DNA of 64,000 nt from positions 62,001 to 126,000 of the forward strand of contig JAOCPU010000004.1 of assembly GCA_035772785.1 (NCBI GenBank), in the 5' to 3' direction. Below, piece after piece: positions 35,078-47,426 of this stretch. This DNA comes from Phlebiopsis flavidoalba (lineage: Eukaryota > Basidiomycota > Agaricomycetes > Polyporales > Phanerochaetaceae). The notes under the pieces were generated by a model. The model was not told the origin of the DNA. It saw only the letters and a list, made by a program, of their open reading frames with translations, and did not search any database. The position numbers were made by a program, and so were the translations under genes. The stretch's first letter is position 1; every line of letters begins with the position of its first letter.

Positions 35078-35890
35078 TCACTTAGAGCTGGGCGGCGGTT
35101 GGGCCCTCGACGCCCAAGCCTTCTTGACGGAGGGGTGCTCCGTAAGTCGCTTGTGCCAGCTGTGTGAAGATGAATTAGGTCGGTTCAAACAAGACATTTT
35201 GCCTAGAGGCGGACACTTACGCAGCAGTGGCGGGATAATCGTCGATGTTGAACTCGGGGTCGAGAATCTTCTTCTCAACAATGTCGTTCCACCTGTGTCG
35301 CAGTGTCAGTGCATGGACAGGCATTGGTCGGAACAGGAGGGGCTTACGGGACGAAGGAGAGATCCGCAAATGGTCAGCTTGTTGCCTACGAGCCAATCCT
35401 GCTTGGAGAGAAAAAAATGGATTCGAGAACGCTGAAAGACACGCTTGATCTCGGTGCGGTACCTCTCGAGAGCAGAGGGGACCTTCTCGGGGTGGTAGAA
35501 GATGAACCAGCCCGCCTGGCCGAAGTAGGGACCTTGGCCAGAGGACTGGAAGTACAGCCACCTGGAGCTCGTGGTACCTCTCATCGCCAGTGGCGGAGAT
35601 CTTGTGCTCCTTGTCGTACTTGTCGACCAGATATTGCATGATAGCGTTAGACTCCCTGGCGGCGCAAAGCTTGCGAGTGAGCGTCGCGTTCGGGTCGATT
35701 TGGAAACAGCACGCACCAGATAACAAAGTCACCGTTTCCATGGGTCAATGATGGCAGGGATACGTCCGTTGGGGTTGTACGTTCGTGTGAATGAGGGTGC
35801 CTTGTGCTCCAGCTTCTCAAAATCGAGCGTAGACGGCTTCGTAGCTCAAGCCAAGTTCTTCGAGGACAAAGATGACCTTCCTAAGAGCAA
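35078..35890 (-). CDS. GST copy 5, Ure2p-class glutathione transferase, first exon not found
   Basis: On the complement, exon 2 begins near 35885 after a CTTAG acceptor with KVIFVLEELGLSYEAVY, then YNPNGRIPAIID and GDFVIW. Exon 3 has the LVDKYDKEHKISATGDERYH block, then PYFGQAGWFIFYHPEKVPSA and KQDWLVGNKLTI. Exon 4 has ILDPEFNIDDYPATAA. Exon 5 is SWHKRLTEHPSVKKAWASRA with the stop at 35078-35080. Frame changes occur near 35560, 35740 and 35830. The expected first exon (MSHGKQFTLF..GGPNGW) is absent from the 400 bp upstream, so this copy is 5'-truncated or uses an unrelated first exon. Confidence 0.65.
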
Positions 35891-36363
35891 TCCTACGTTC
35901 TTGATGGGCAAATCCGTGTAGTAGTACGCCAGTTATCTCTGGCTTTGCGCCCGCTCGGTCCAGCATATACTCGGCGAAGCCCTTCCTCCAGCACGTTTCG
36001 TCCTAGTCATTCGGGTGACTGTTGTCGTTTCCGGAATAGGACTGTGGGTCCCACTGCCTGACCAAACGCCGTTTTGCGCTGGCCGCTTCGATCCACATGT
36101 GTATTGATCGAAGGACACCCACAGCGCCGTTTTTGGAAGTGCCACGTCACTGGCGGCGATGGCAAAGCGGCGGGCAGGCGGGACTGCGCTGAGGACGGTG
36201 TGGTCGAGGCAGAAATCAAACAGAATTAATTCCGCCCGAGAATAAAAACACTCACGCAATACTTGGCACGGCTCGAGTTCTCGTTAATCACTCGACTCGA
36301 GGGCTCGGCAGCATATTTGCAGTGCCATACGCAGAACGCGCGACACCCTATGAGACCAGGCAT

Positions 36364-36637
36364 TCACTTGGTGCGTAATGTGGCATTGAATCTCGGGCCA
36401 GGGGGTTCGGACATTGCCTTGGACGAGGCAGAGTAAGCAACAACGGAAGCAGATGTCGTTAATTTATTCAGGGGCCGCTCCGTCGTTTGATGCGCCTTCT
36501 TCCCAGAAAGGCAGGCGTTCAAGATCTTCACAACGATATCGTGTTGGACGAAATTGAAGGTAGGGACGTAGACGGTTTGATTATTGAGTAGACACTGGCA
36601 AGAGACGATAATAGCCTTCAAAACTATTGTTGGCCAT
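36364..36637 (-). CDS. Gene X copy 3
   Basis: On the complement ATG 36637 starts MANNSFEGYYRLLPVSTQ, where copy 1 has MAGTGNGYQFTQFAIVGD. After a frame change the shared core appears as EDLERLPFWEEGASNDGAAP. The 3' part does not align with copy 1. It is the outermost X copy, upstream of GST5. Function unknown. Confidence 0.4.
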
Positions 36638-37536
36638 ATGGACGCAGAAGGGATTTGGCGACGGGATGTTGTAAGATAGCTCGGTCGGATGTGTTCAGTT
36701 TCCAGAAAAAGACATGCATTATAATATTACATACAAAATACTGCGCGCATCCGTTGCACTGTCAGTCTCCGTCACCACCATGAAGCGTCAGCTTTCTTTC
36801 TCCACGCCCGTCTGTCGACGTCTCCGATTACTTCATGTGGAGTCGCACTGGCAGTATCCTGTGGTTCGTCCGCTTGAGAAGATTCTACCTCCTTGGACAT
36901 CTTTCCAAGTGTCCTCTTGTTAGGCCCACGCTTAACACCTGCATCTACTCGTCTCTTCCTGGGATTCTTTGGAAACGAGAGACTGGTGGGTGCAAGGACG
37001 CTGAAGCTGGAAGGGGGTAGTCTCTTCCCAGTCGTGAAACACGAAGTTTGAAGTAGGTTCCGCTGGCAAGAGAACGTATAGGCGTCCTGGGAAGCGCTCA
37101 GAAGGCAGTGGTGACGTGGAGGAAGAATGAGCAGGTACGTCAGTCGCTATTGCAGATGTAGAGGCGTTAACGGCAGTGGTATGATCCGCCCGAACGGAGA
37201 GGACTGCCCATTGAGCGTCATTCACAGGTGGCGCAATGAGCAGGCTACCATGTACACGGCACAGAGCCCGAAACAGAAGCGTCTGGCATAGAAAGAGGTC
37301 ACTGTAGAGGATGTGTGTCCTTGACGGTGACCCGGATATCCTATCGGAGGCATATAACACGAGGATTGGAGACCGTCTCTGATGAGGGCTGATGAAGACT
37401 CGTCGGTATTCGTGGAAGAAGTTACCGTGAGGCAGTAGGAGTATTAGGCTCGACCTCCGGTGGTGTTGCCGTCCTCACGGGAGAAGATCACTGAGCAGCA
37501 TTCACCCTAGCGATAGTCTTTTGTAAAATGGCAGCT
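36638..37536. other. Spacer at the right edge of the GST array
   Basis: About 0.9 kb. A 142-codon minus-strand frame (36932-37360) has no recognised motif. Nothing else was seen. Confidence 0.35.
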
Positions 37537-38447
37537 TCAAGCCGTTTTCTGTGGGTGCGGACCGTCTTTGAGCTGTTGCCATTCCTCCGGTGATAGTTTT
37601 CTAAACGTTGTGACAATCCCGTACTCCACGCTCGATAGAGGACCTCTAACTCGGAAAGGTTGTTGATGCTTCCAGGAGCGCAGAAATTCGGGAGGGGCCA
37701 GTTCTCGCAGACAATTCCGTGTCTCTCGGTAATGCATGCACGTCTCGAAATCAACGTAATTGATGCGAGGCATTCGTGCCGATGTTGCGCACGTCTCTAA
37801 ATCACATATAGTATCAAGTTTAATACTGCGGGGTATAATCGTGGTATGTTACTCACGCAATCTGTCGCTGATCACTTCTTTCACTTTACGTTTCATCTCC
37901 AATATCTGTTGTTGGACATTGAGGGCAGTGTGGAACAATCGCTGCAGACGTCCTTGACTCGTACATTCAATGTCGGGGAGCGTGGTAATTGGCTCACGAG
38001 CTTGTATATCTGCCACACAATACGCTTGAAAGCTTCACTGCAAAATCATTGATCGTGCGGCTGTTCGATAGTTGAAAGAAATCTGACCAACGCGCGGAGA
38101 AGATGTGAAGACACTCGGTTTCGTGGAGAAATTCTCAACATCAGACCGAACAGAGTACCAGAAGTATCTCCGCGCCCGTGCGGAGGTACATAGGTCCTGT
38201 AACTAGACGTTAAACGCAAGTCAAGTTTGATGCTCGAGCTCTATTCAAATGCACATACCTCAGCCTCAATTGTATCCAAAGTAAACACGGATGTCGCGGG
38301 GTAGTGGATATGCGCGACTCTCTCTATTCGCCGCCTGCCTTGACTCCCGCAAGTCCTCCAACCTCGACGACAGCGTCTTCCGTTGCGGCAATAACGCTCC
38401 TGACCTCGGTCCTCATCGTTCATGGGCGTGTCCCCCAGTTGTTTCAC
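37537..38447 (-). CDS. Unrecognised multi-exon gene
   Basis: On the complement, exons run from about 38447: MRTEVRSVIAATEDAVVEVG (frame change follows), HYPATSVFTLDTIEAE up to a GTATGTGC donor, then DLCTSARARRYFWYSVRSDV. A clear exon follows: QARE, PITTLPDIECTSQGRLQRLF and QQQILEMKRKVKEVISDRL with a GTGAGT donor at about 37857. The last exon, after a TTTAG acceptor, reads MPRINYVDFETCMHYRETRN, LRELAPPEFLRSWKHQQPF and KLSPEEWQQLKDG, with TGA at 37537-37539. An in-frame TGA near 38040 must be an error or a missed intron. The coding signal is strong, but no family was recognised. Confidence 0.5.
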
Positions 38448-39066
38448 CGAATTCCTTTGTGATATCTCTAATCAGGCGCCATCCTCGAGGACGAGGCTGG
38501 GTTTGGGTCAAGGCCTATCCAACAACCTACCTAAGAGGGATCCGGACAGGCGGTGAGAAGTTGGGAACATACCCTCGTGTGAAGACCGTTCCACTTGGCT
38601 GTGTAGGTATGCATTCCTACCGATTCCAGCTTTACGCGTTTTGTTTTCTCGCGACCGCGCTGCGTCGCAGCTGGCAGTAATAACGCGTTCAGAAGCTTCA
38701 GGTGTGCACAGCAAAGACGTCGATCCGCCACAGTAACGGCAGACGCGAGAGTGTAGGCTTTAGTGTGCTGCAGATTAGACAACGAGGATAAATGGAGACC
38801 GAAAATACACAAGGCGCCCGAGATTTTCTGGTGGACTGCAGTACGTTACCTCGTCGGGCAGTGGCACGTTGTACTTTTTAACCAGAGTTGAACCTCGTCC
38901 CCAGAAGTCAGCAAGCTGACAAAATCACTCATCGAAAGACGGATAAACTTCATTCACCTCAGCCGATGGCGATTTACTTTTATCGCCATAAAAGGCTATG
39001 TGTGAGGGTATCGAGAAATACTTGCAGATATTCGTACCCGTGGTCAATAGGTTCAAATTGAGGGAG
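38448..39066. other. Intergenic region
   Basis: Holds the possible 5' end of the previous gene and the 3' side of the RhoGAP gene. A short hairpin TGGCGAT (38967-38973) / ATCGCCA (38982-38988) with an 8-nt loop is present. Nothing else was recognised. Confidence 0.35.
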
Positions 39067-42000
39067 CTATGTCAAGTTGTACAGATTTTGGAGGAAGGGA
39101 AAAGCAGCAATGCAAACGAGGGGATGCGTGATCTGACAGCAATGAGCAGGAAGCCATATATACACAAGTTTCAACCAGAAGACCCAGCAGGGCAGGTTCA
39201 TATGCGTTGCCGCACCGCCTGCGCTAGGCGTGTGAGCTGGACGTGAACGGGGTGGTTGGTAGACGTTGCCCTCGTCCCCGCTACTCCGCGAGGACACGTA
39301 CGACACGACGACGGTCGAGATGGCGGCCGACTTGCCGGCATCTGAGGTGCAGCCCGATTCGCCGTTAGCGGGAGCCTCCGACTGATAGCTCATCGGTGCT
39401 GGCCGTGGTTGAGGCGCTTGAATTGCCAGCTACTCCCTGCGACAACGACGCTCCCTGTGGTCCGCTGGGGGCGGGTAAGAGTACGGAGCATGTTGTAGGC
39501 TGGGAGGGGACTGTTGGCGTAATTGCACTAAAACCAGTGCGAGTAGGGGAAGTCGGACGGGAGCGGAGAGAGCCCATAGGAGCTCTCTCTCGAACTGTGC
39601 GTTAGATTGAAGCGACCTAGCGTTATCGAGAAAGTCAGAGTTTGCATGGCGTCAACTAGTGGCAATTGCTTACCTCGACTCCCTCAGCCGATCGTGGGAG
39701 GGCATCTGATCTCGAGTCGTCTGGTCGTGGAGTGTTCCCATTGCTGAAGTTGAATGGTGTTGAGCCCGACACCGGAGAGGTCATGCCAGGTTGACGGCCG
39801 TTCATCTTCAACCCGGTAGTATGCGTCACATTTCTTCAAGAACTCCTTGCTCGGCAACTCCATACTACTTGTGAAGTAGTCCTGGTCACGAAGAATAGGC
39901 AAGAACTCCTCTGGAACACAGAAGAACTCGTCCTGATTTCTCTAGGAGGGAGGTTACGACACGAATCGCGCCAAAGCTCTCATCACGGACCCCCATCCCG
40001 GCCTCTCTCGAATAGAGTATGCTGGGACAGATGACCGTGGCAAGGTTGGGAAGGTCCATCTTGCTACCCGTTTCTTCGTCTAGATGGGCGAAAGACGCGA
40101 CCCATTTAAGGAAGACAAAGAGTACTTCCATAGTGTCACCCCTGTGATACTTGGGTAGAATAACCGCAACCATGTGGAGTAGGCGCGATTACGTTCCGCT
40201 TCACTGGGCAAGCCTGTACAAGTAAGATCGTTAGGCATAGGGTGTAACGGGAAAGGCAGCAAGCGCACTTTGTGATACAAATAAATAGCTTGTGGAGTTT
40301 GTAGGTCAGTATAGGGGATCAGGCAATTCTCGGAGGAATTTCTTGAGCAATGCGGCAAGTTGAACGGGATTATCCTGTGTCAAATCGACTGATGCCCGGG
40401 TCTTGCGGTCGTCGATAGCATCCGTGAGCTCCTTAAGACGACGAATGTTGCCGTTCTTCCGGAGATACCCTCGACTGACATATCTGGGGGGCGCAAACAT
40501 TAGCACAAGCAAGATCCAACAGAACCCAACCTGCTTACCCATTTGGCGCATGGCTGAGACAAACGTCGTCCACAAGCTTGGAAACTCGTATTGAGGCTCT
40601 TGACGCGCCATGCAACGAAAGTCCGCATGAAGCCCTCGCGCTCAACCAAGAGCTCCAATGGGACACCAAAGACACCTGAGCACCAATCAACGACCGATAA
40701 GGATAACGCCGACTACAAACGTACCCTTCTTTTTGACGTTCTTTTTTGTCCGCCCCCTGTTTGAACAACTGTTTCCAGAAGAGAGCTCTTCTTCGTCTCG
40801 ACCAGCTCCAAAATCTCATCGAGATCAAAAACTGATCACGGGAGTGGCGACCGTTGCAATGCGAGGGACCGCCGAGCTGCTTGACGATGGCCAGCTCCAA
40901 GGGATTGAGCTCTGCAATGAAGGGAATCGAGCTCTGCCTCGGCAAGGACCGATGTTTGCTCCTCTGAAGCCTGTGACCGCCTCAACGAGCTGTGGTAATG
41001 TCGGCGAGAGTGATGCCTTCTTCCACTCCAGGAAGCTTAGGCTACGTCAACTCCACCAGCAGGTGATGGGGGCGCAGACTCGTCCCAACGGGGGGATCAT
41101 CACCTCTGTGTTAGTTTCCGTGCGAAAGGAGAGCCGGATAAACTGTCCGAGGTTGCTTGCATTGATAGGGCGCGCTGCGGCGTCGGTGGAGCCTGCTGGG
41201 AGCCTTCTGTAGCCGAGGCTGCTGTTGCGGAGCTCTCGCGAATACGAGCCGTCCCCGCGGGGATGTGACATGTCAGCATGGGCGCGCGACCTGTTTCCCT
41301 GTCGGACTTTCCACGATCGTCGAACGCTTCGGCACATGTCTCGGGCGGTGGCGGAGAGCTTGCGATCCAGATGAACGTGACTTCAGGCGATTAATATTCA
41401 TCGCCGTATGGATCTCGTGTCGCCTCTCGCGGGGGAAGGAGCGCCTTTGACAAATGACAGTAAACACATGCGCGGTCAGATAACTGTAGAATAAGGACGT
41501 ACTTGGTGTAGCGCGGGACGACACCACGCTTCTTGAGGAGAACGTACAATCGCCGGAGGGCGACGTTCAGCAGGGAAAGCATACTGCTCCAAACGTGAGA
41601 CAGGCTGGAACCCGAGTTTTGCAGCCATTGTGTCCGTGGTCCACGCAGAATATCACGGTCGGGAACCGACCCAAATTGCTGGGTATCGCGTGTCGTCTCT
41701 GGGTCGTAGACAAACTGCTTGACGTTCGCGGGCGGTCGCCGAGCTGAAGAAAGTTTGGGCGCGTCCTTGCTCCCCTCGGCCCGTTCCTTTTCCCGCTCCC
41801 GGTCGTCTAGCCTAGCGTTGTCCTCCAAAGGCTTGAGTGCGCTCTCCTTTGGTACAGGTACCGCGGCCGCCTTCCCACATGTTGCACACTGCAAGCAATG
41901 TGAATGCCAGCGCTGATACGTGTCTAGCCTCACACAGTCCTCCTCCACCGTCAAGTTGCACTTGACGCACAGATCTGACGGAGGGTTGACCACGTTGACC

Positions 42001-44241
42001 TTGGCCAGGGCGTGGGATCTCGTGGAGCGGCCGAAAAGGGCGACTCGCCCGCGTTTTTCTGGAGCAAGACTCTTGAAGCCCCCTGTACGTGACGCCCTGC
42101 GTCCCCACGTTACCGCTGTCGCCTTGAGACAGCACCTCACCGTTCGCCTTCTTCATCATACGCTTGGCCGAGGGGCTCCCTCCTTGAATGGCGAGCATGT
42201 GCAATTTATCCAGGAAAGACCCAAGCGCTTCGCGCACGTCTTGCTCCCGCTCTAGCTTCAACGCGCCAGTGAGCGCAATGCGGATCTTACAATGCGCCAA
42301 TCTTGAGATAGTGCGCCAATCCGGTCCACAAGAGCAAGTAGTTCCTGGGTCATGCCCATCCTTCGAGCGCCGGACTCTTGAGTATGGAAAGCAATGTAAA
42401 AAGGTCCACAGTCTTTCGGCACAGCATGCGTGCTTCACGGACATGTGACATTCCTGAAACAGAGTCCTCAGTCGGCGAGGACCCTGGGCGGATCGGACTT
42501 GAGACGCACCTTTCAGATTGAGGCGAGCGAACTGATACTCCAGGTCGTCGATCGTCGCGAAAAAGTACCTCGACGTGGAGAATGAACTTCTCCGCCATCC
42601 GGATCGCCTCGAGATATTGCCCATTGCTGACCTGCCGTAACATATCTGAAATGCAATCGGCACTGGACTCCTCGAACGCGGACAAGACCCTTCACCGACA
42701 TCAGCTGGAGAGCACAGAGGCTACAAAGGGAATTACTGACGTCCATATCCGATATACTTGCTGCTCCATCCTAATCTGCCTATCTTTCAAAGAGACTGGC
42801 GTTTCCTTCTTTTCCTCTTCTACCCAGGGCTGTTCAGGAGGAGGTGCCTCGATACTCTCTGTCGACGGCAGTAGGCTGTTCGGCCGGCGAAACGCTCACT
42901 TTGACATTCCAGAACTTCGAAACCTATCAATATCCGGACCAACCACATTACGCGAGTGACACGTACCTTGGTTGATCATGTAGCACTCTGGATGCCAGCA
43001 TTCGTCTCGCATGTTCCGATTGATCTCGACGAACTGCTTCAAAATGGCACTGTTACAGCCAGCACACTTCGTGGCGAAGCGAGTTGAGTAGTGGAAGTGG
43101 CAGTAGACGTCTCCTTCATGTTCATAATACGAGTCTTGGGGACCAAAAAGAGTGGAGCAGACGGAACAAGTAAAGTGGTCTACATGGAACTTCTTGTCTG
43201 GTGGGAATGAGTTAATGCGACATGAATAATCTTATGGGGGCACGTACTACACGCAGTGATGTAGCTCCCTCTCAGTGCCTGTCCACACTTTGCGCAGATG
43301 AGATTAAGCCGCCGGAAGTAGTCCCGTTCGCATAGCGGATGTTGTTTGCCATCAGGACCATCGATGGGGAAGAATTTCGACGCAACAACCACGCCGCAGT
43401 CCTAGATACGGATGAGACCATGGTATGTGCGTCCGACTTGACTAGCTCACCATGCACTTGAAGCAGTTGAGATGGTAGACAGCTCCTAGTGCCCGCACGA
43501 ATGCACCGGCCATTGCCTTCCCACAAGCGGTGCATGTACTAGGGTCATGGGGACGGGTCAGCAAAGAGCCGACTAGCGCGAGGGAGGCTAGCGTCGAGTG
43601 GGTGGGGTGACGCAAGGCCTAGCCTACGAAGGGGGGACATGTAAAAGAAGGTAGAGATCACTCACGAAGAGGAGATGTTGGTGCTCGTCGATGGTGTGGT
43701 TTGTGGAGGTCGCAGCTGTGACTGCATCGTCGTTATTCCCAGAGGAGCCCGATTGGGCGGATCCAACAGAGGCCACACTCGGGGGACGACGTCTATAGCC
43801 ATCTGAGTGGTCTGAAGAGGAGGTTGGGAGGTGGTTGTTAGAGCTCGTAGGAGTCGAGGGACGGCTGGCAGTGAGGAAGCCCTGCTTCGAGAATGAACGT
43901 TCACTAGCATAGGTATCGACGCTGGTACTGGTTGCTGGTGCCCTTCCGAGTGGTTGAGGTCCTCGCTTCGAGCGTGGGGGTGGTCTACCGGCTTGGGCTT
44001 TCCTGTGATCCAGGTCGTGCGGGGAGCTCACGGTGGACGCTCGAGTCGGAAAGTACGGTCGGTCGGGGATATGGTTTCCATTACTTGGAGGTGCAGACAT
44101 AGGCCCATTTCGTGGCAGGCCAGAGGTTTGTGGGTCGCGGTAGCCCTCAGGGTCTTCGCTCATGTAGGCCAGCGCTGATTGGCCTGGAGGAGAGCCGACT
44201 GCGTGCTTCTGCTGCCTGCCCTGGTCCAGAGGGTCGGTCAT
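39067..44241 (-). CDS. rga1: LIM-domain Rho GTPase-activating protein (Rga1 type)
   Basis: Multi-domain Rho/Cdc42 GAP that speeds GTP hydrolysis on Rho GTPases at sites of polar growth. ATG 44241 opens a Ser/Pro-rich disordered N terminus (MTDPLDQGRQQ...). LIM zinc-binding modules follow: CTACGKAMAGAFVRALG near 43545, CERDYFRRLNLICAKCGQAL near 43330-43270, and YCHFHYSTRFATKCAGCNSA with WHPECY from about 43110 to 42980. A helical region has LRQVSNGQYLEAIRMAEKFI and IDDLEYQFARLN. A further LIM-like motif, CVKCNLTVEEDC..WHSHCLQCATC, lies near 41985-41880. The RhoGAP domain covers about 40700-39890: GVPLELLVEREGF, EGI.RKNGNIRRLKE holding the arginine finger (one T missing near 40460), LAALLKKFLRELPDPLY and NLATVICPSILYSREAGMG. 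The C-terminal tail is Ser-rich and its end at 39067 is uncertain. The length and order fit the fungal Rga1 family. Confidence 0.85.
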
Positions 44242-45049
44242 GGTGGCGGCTCAGAGGCAAAGAGAGTCGCCAGGGCGGGCTAGTCGTAGATATAGAGAGT
44301 GTGTGCAGCGTCGAGTACAGTGTCGGCAGCGTCGAGAATGGTGATTGAGCGGCAGCAACCAGCGGGCAATTAGCTCGTCCCGCCTGGTGCGCGCTTGACA
44401 TGTCACGGTCACGCAGCTGGTTACAGGCTGCTACGGGCGGCCATCGGTCACTTCTTGTCACGATAGCAGCCCGTCACGCGCCCTGAAACCCTCAACATTG
44501 CTCCTGAACAGACCCTTTCAGGAGCTTTAAGGGGCCTCAGGTTATTGTATAATTTGCATTTGCAAAAAGAGGCGTACAATGGCTCTCACGACTGCAGGAC
44601 ACTACCTACTGTTACCTACAGCGTTCGGGCAGACTACGTGTCACACATCATACAACTCGGATACAAACCGAGGACAAAGCGTGGGTCTCCGAGGTTTGGC
44701 CCGACTGCAAAGCAGAACGGGTTTTCAAAATGTCCAGCGCATCGCTTGTCACGCAGGCTGTGTTGACGGCACAAGCTGCCAGGATGACTACAGCCATACG
44801 GATCGGCGATAAAATTGCATTCGGGCGACAGTCCTCAGCGACATTTGTCAGTGGAAGAGGTAAAATGTACGTATGAGAGGACGCCAAGGTTTCTCGGAAA
44901 ATACCAGTTCTGTTACCTGTAGATGCGAGTGGATCAAAGCTTCGCACAGGGAGACGGTAACCAAAGTTTGAGACGGCTATAATACAGGGTTTGATACCAA
45001 CATATTTACAGCCTCCGTTTACCCATTCCGTGAGATAGCCTTTGGTTGT
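44242..45049. other. Intergenic region
   Basis: RhoGAP promoter side and 3' side of the carboxypeptidase gene. No gene, repeat or RNA was recognised. Confidence 0.4.
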
Positions 45050-47426
45050 TTATATGGAAGTCGACTCGTCTGCGTTCAGAATCAATGTAGTGAAGAATCG
45101 GATCATTTCCAAGTACTGGTCGGCGTAGATGGCTAAGCAGAACATCAGAAGACGTCCGAGCGATGTAATAATAAGAACTTGCCTTCGTTTACGGTGTGCA
45201 CGCCTCGTGAGAGCCAGCTGCGGTTACCCGACCAGGAGTGGCTGTAGCGGAAAATATGCTCCGTCAACGCCCAATAGTGTCGCGTGTCTATACGCAACAC
45301 AGTAAAAAAAGTCAGAGTCCGAGTTCGCAATGCTCTTACAATAGAACATACCGGTGTTTCCGGACATGATGCCCGGGCTCACGATCACAGTCTCATCGTC
45401 AGTGACGTTGCGGTGAGCGCGGTAAACTGTCTTGATTGTCCCCGCCATGAGCTTGAACGGAGCTGCCCTCGTCGCCCGACGAGGGCGTGATAGGGGCCGG
45501 CTCCAACGAGGCACCCCAGGCATCGCTCAGCGTCAGAGAACCATAAGCCGGGGCATTCGCCTCGCTGACTTGCTTCCCAAATGAAGTGTACGACAGGTTG
45601 AAGCTATGGGCAAGTTTCTCCAAAGACCTCGTATCTTGGTCCTTGACTGCGCCAACGGAGCTAAACGCAATACATCAGTGTTATTCGTCATGATGTTTAC
45701 GAGTAGAATTACCTGTCGGTGTCAATCCGATGGTTCACAACTGCCCATGCAGACTCTGGAAGAGCGTTAGTCTTGACACCGCCACCCACAAGGTCAATAG
45801 CCTGCGTCGTGCCGACAAGGGCCTTGAACCTCGGATCTTCGAACAAAGCCTTCTCTGCAGCGCGCAAAGCCTTGTCGGACTTGACGGACTTGAAAATCGC
45901 CTGGCGGACTCGCTTGGGAAGTTCAGGTGCATAGGCGGCAAGGCATTGGGTCTTCTGGTACATCGGAGTGCCCCGCTTGAGCTCAGCGACGTAGGGGTTT
46001 TCTTCGAGGTGGACCAATAGGGACGAGGAGGATACCGATGCTCTATGTTTTGATGTTAGCATGGCCTGTGTCTGGGGATTCAAGCTTACTGACCGTGTGC
46101 GGGGGAGGGACACTGGAGTGACCCACCCGGTGAGGCAACCTCAACGCGGACGTCGAAGTAGCCCTTCTCCTGCGGTACCCACGGTGGCATAAGCCTGACC
46201 ATACTCAATGCTGTAGTCACCTGATTATACACGAGTTATTGCTGGCGTTCGGTAGATTCTGTACAGATACATACCACCCTCATCCACGAGCATGGAAAAC
46301 GCGTTCTTGCCGCGAGTTTCGAAAAGATATTTTGCAATGGAGGCCGCACCCTGAGCGGTTTCATTTAATTGCTATCTGACGGGCAAGGAATCATGAATGT
46401 GCTTACATGAAGACCACTGGCTTCTTCGTCAAAGCCAAATGCGAGGGTCACGCCGCGAGTGGGCTTGAAACCACTGATGACCAAATTTCTCGACAGCCGT
46501 CCTATTTCGACGTGTCAGCTCTAGACAAGCAGGGAGGACACTAGCCTTACAAGATACCAATCAGACCGCTCTTGTCATCGGAGCTTCCGCGTCCCCAGAC
46601 ACGTCTCTCCTACGATAATATTGTCAAGAAGAACAAAACATGTGGCTGTAGCGAAACGCATACCGTCGAAGTAACCAGAGTATGGAGGGTGAGTCCACTC
46701 GTCGGTACTTTCAGGGTTAACGGGAACCACATCTGTACGGCTACATCTGAGCTCGGAGATCGGTCCAAGGAAAGGCGTGCAACAAACCTTGGTGGGCAAG
46801 CAGAAGCAGGGGCTTAAGGTCCGAGTTCAGAGCCTTCCCAGGTGTATACCAGTCCGTAGGTGTTCACTTTATCAAGAGTGAGAGAGGAGTGACCTACATG
46901 CGCGTTAGAGCAGCCTGCAACAAGCGATAGCGAGATCATTTTTACACGTTAGGGGAAGGTCTTCTCGAGGTAATTCATGGAATCGGCGCGAACGCTTCCC
47001 CATCGTGGGTCTACCCCCACAGGCTGCATCTGGTCTCATAGCTCTCTGTCCTGGTGATCGTCAGTAGGGTGAACAAATGAAATAACGCAGTAATACTCAC
47101 GGAACTCTGACCGCCTCTCTCCATAGCAGCTCGACCGCCTCTCCGAGGAAAACGCCTTCGTGCTATACTTCTCACTCAAGTCTGTCCATAGCTCTCCGTT
47201 CTTCGAGGGACACAAGAGGGCTTGGCTGAGGGCAGAAATCCTCTTTGAGCTCAACAGAGGTACTACCGAGTTCGACATGCGTTGCGGGCAAGCTCCCAGG
47301 GAGTGCATTGCGAGACCCGTGCATACCGCCGCGAGGAGCAAGTAGAAGCCTGTACTCAGACGTCTCTTCGAGCGCTGAAGGCAACGGGTGTAGCGCAGGT
47401 AGCAAGGAATCGCCGTTCTTCTCCAT
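45050..47426 (-). CDS. CPS1: Vacuolar carboxypeptidase S-like metallopeptidase (M20)
   Basis: Zinc metallocarboxypeptidase of the Cps1 family, which frees amino acids from Gly-Xaa-type peptides in the vacuole. ATG 47426 starts MEKNGDSLLPALHPLPSA. The next frame supplies a single membrane segment, GFYLLLAAVCTGLAMHSLG, as in type II membrane-anchored Cps1. Metal-site signatures follow: LLLAHQ|DVVPVNPES (split by an intron near 46790), WTHPPYSGYFDG, WGRGSSDDKSGLIGIL near 46590, the catalytic FGFDEEASGLHGA near 46440 and ASPGGHSSVPP near 46110. The central EENPYVAELKRGTPMYQ and VVNHRIDTDRSV are typical. The tail has GNT|DTRHYWALTEHIFRYSHS, HTVNE and IYADQYLEMIRFFTTLILN, ending ESTSI at TAA 45050-45052. 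All ligands are present; frame changes are single-base. Confidence 0.85.
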
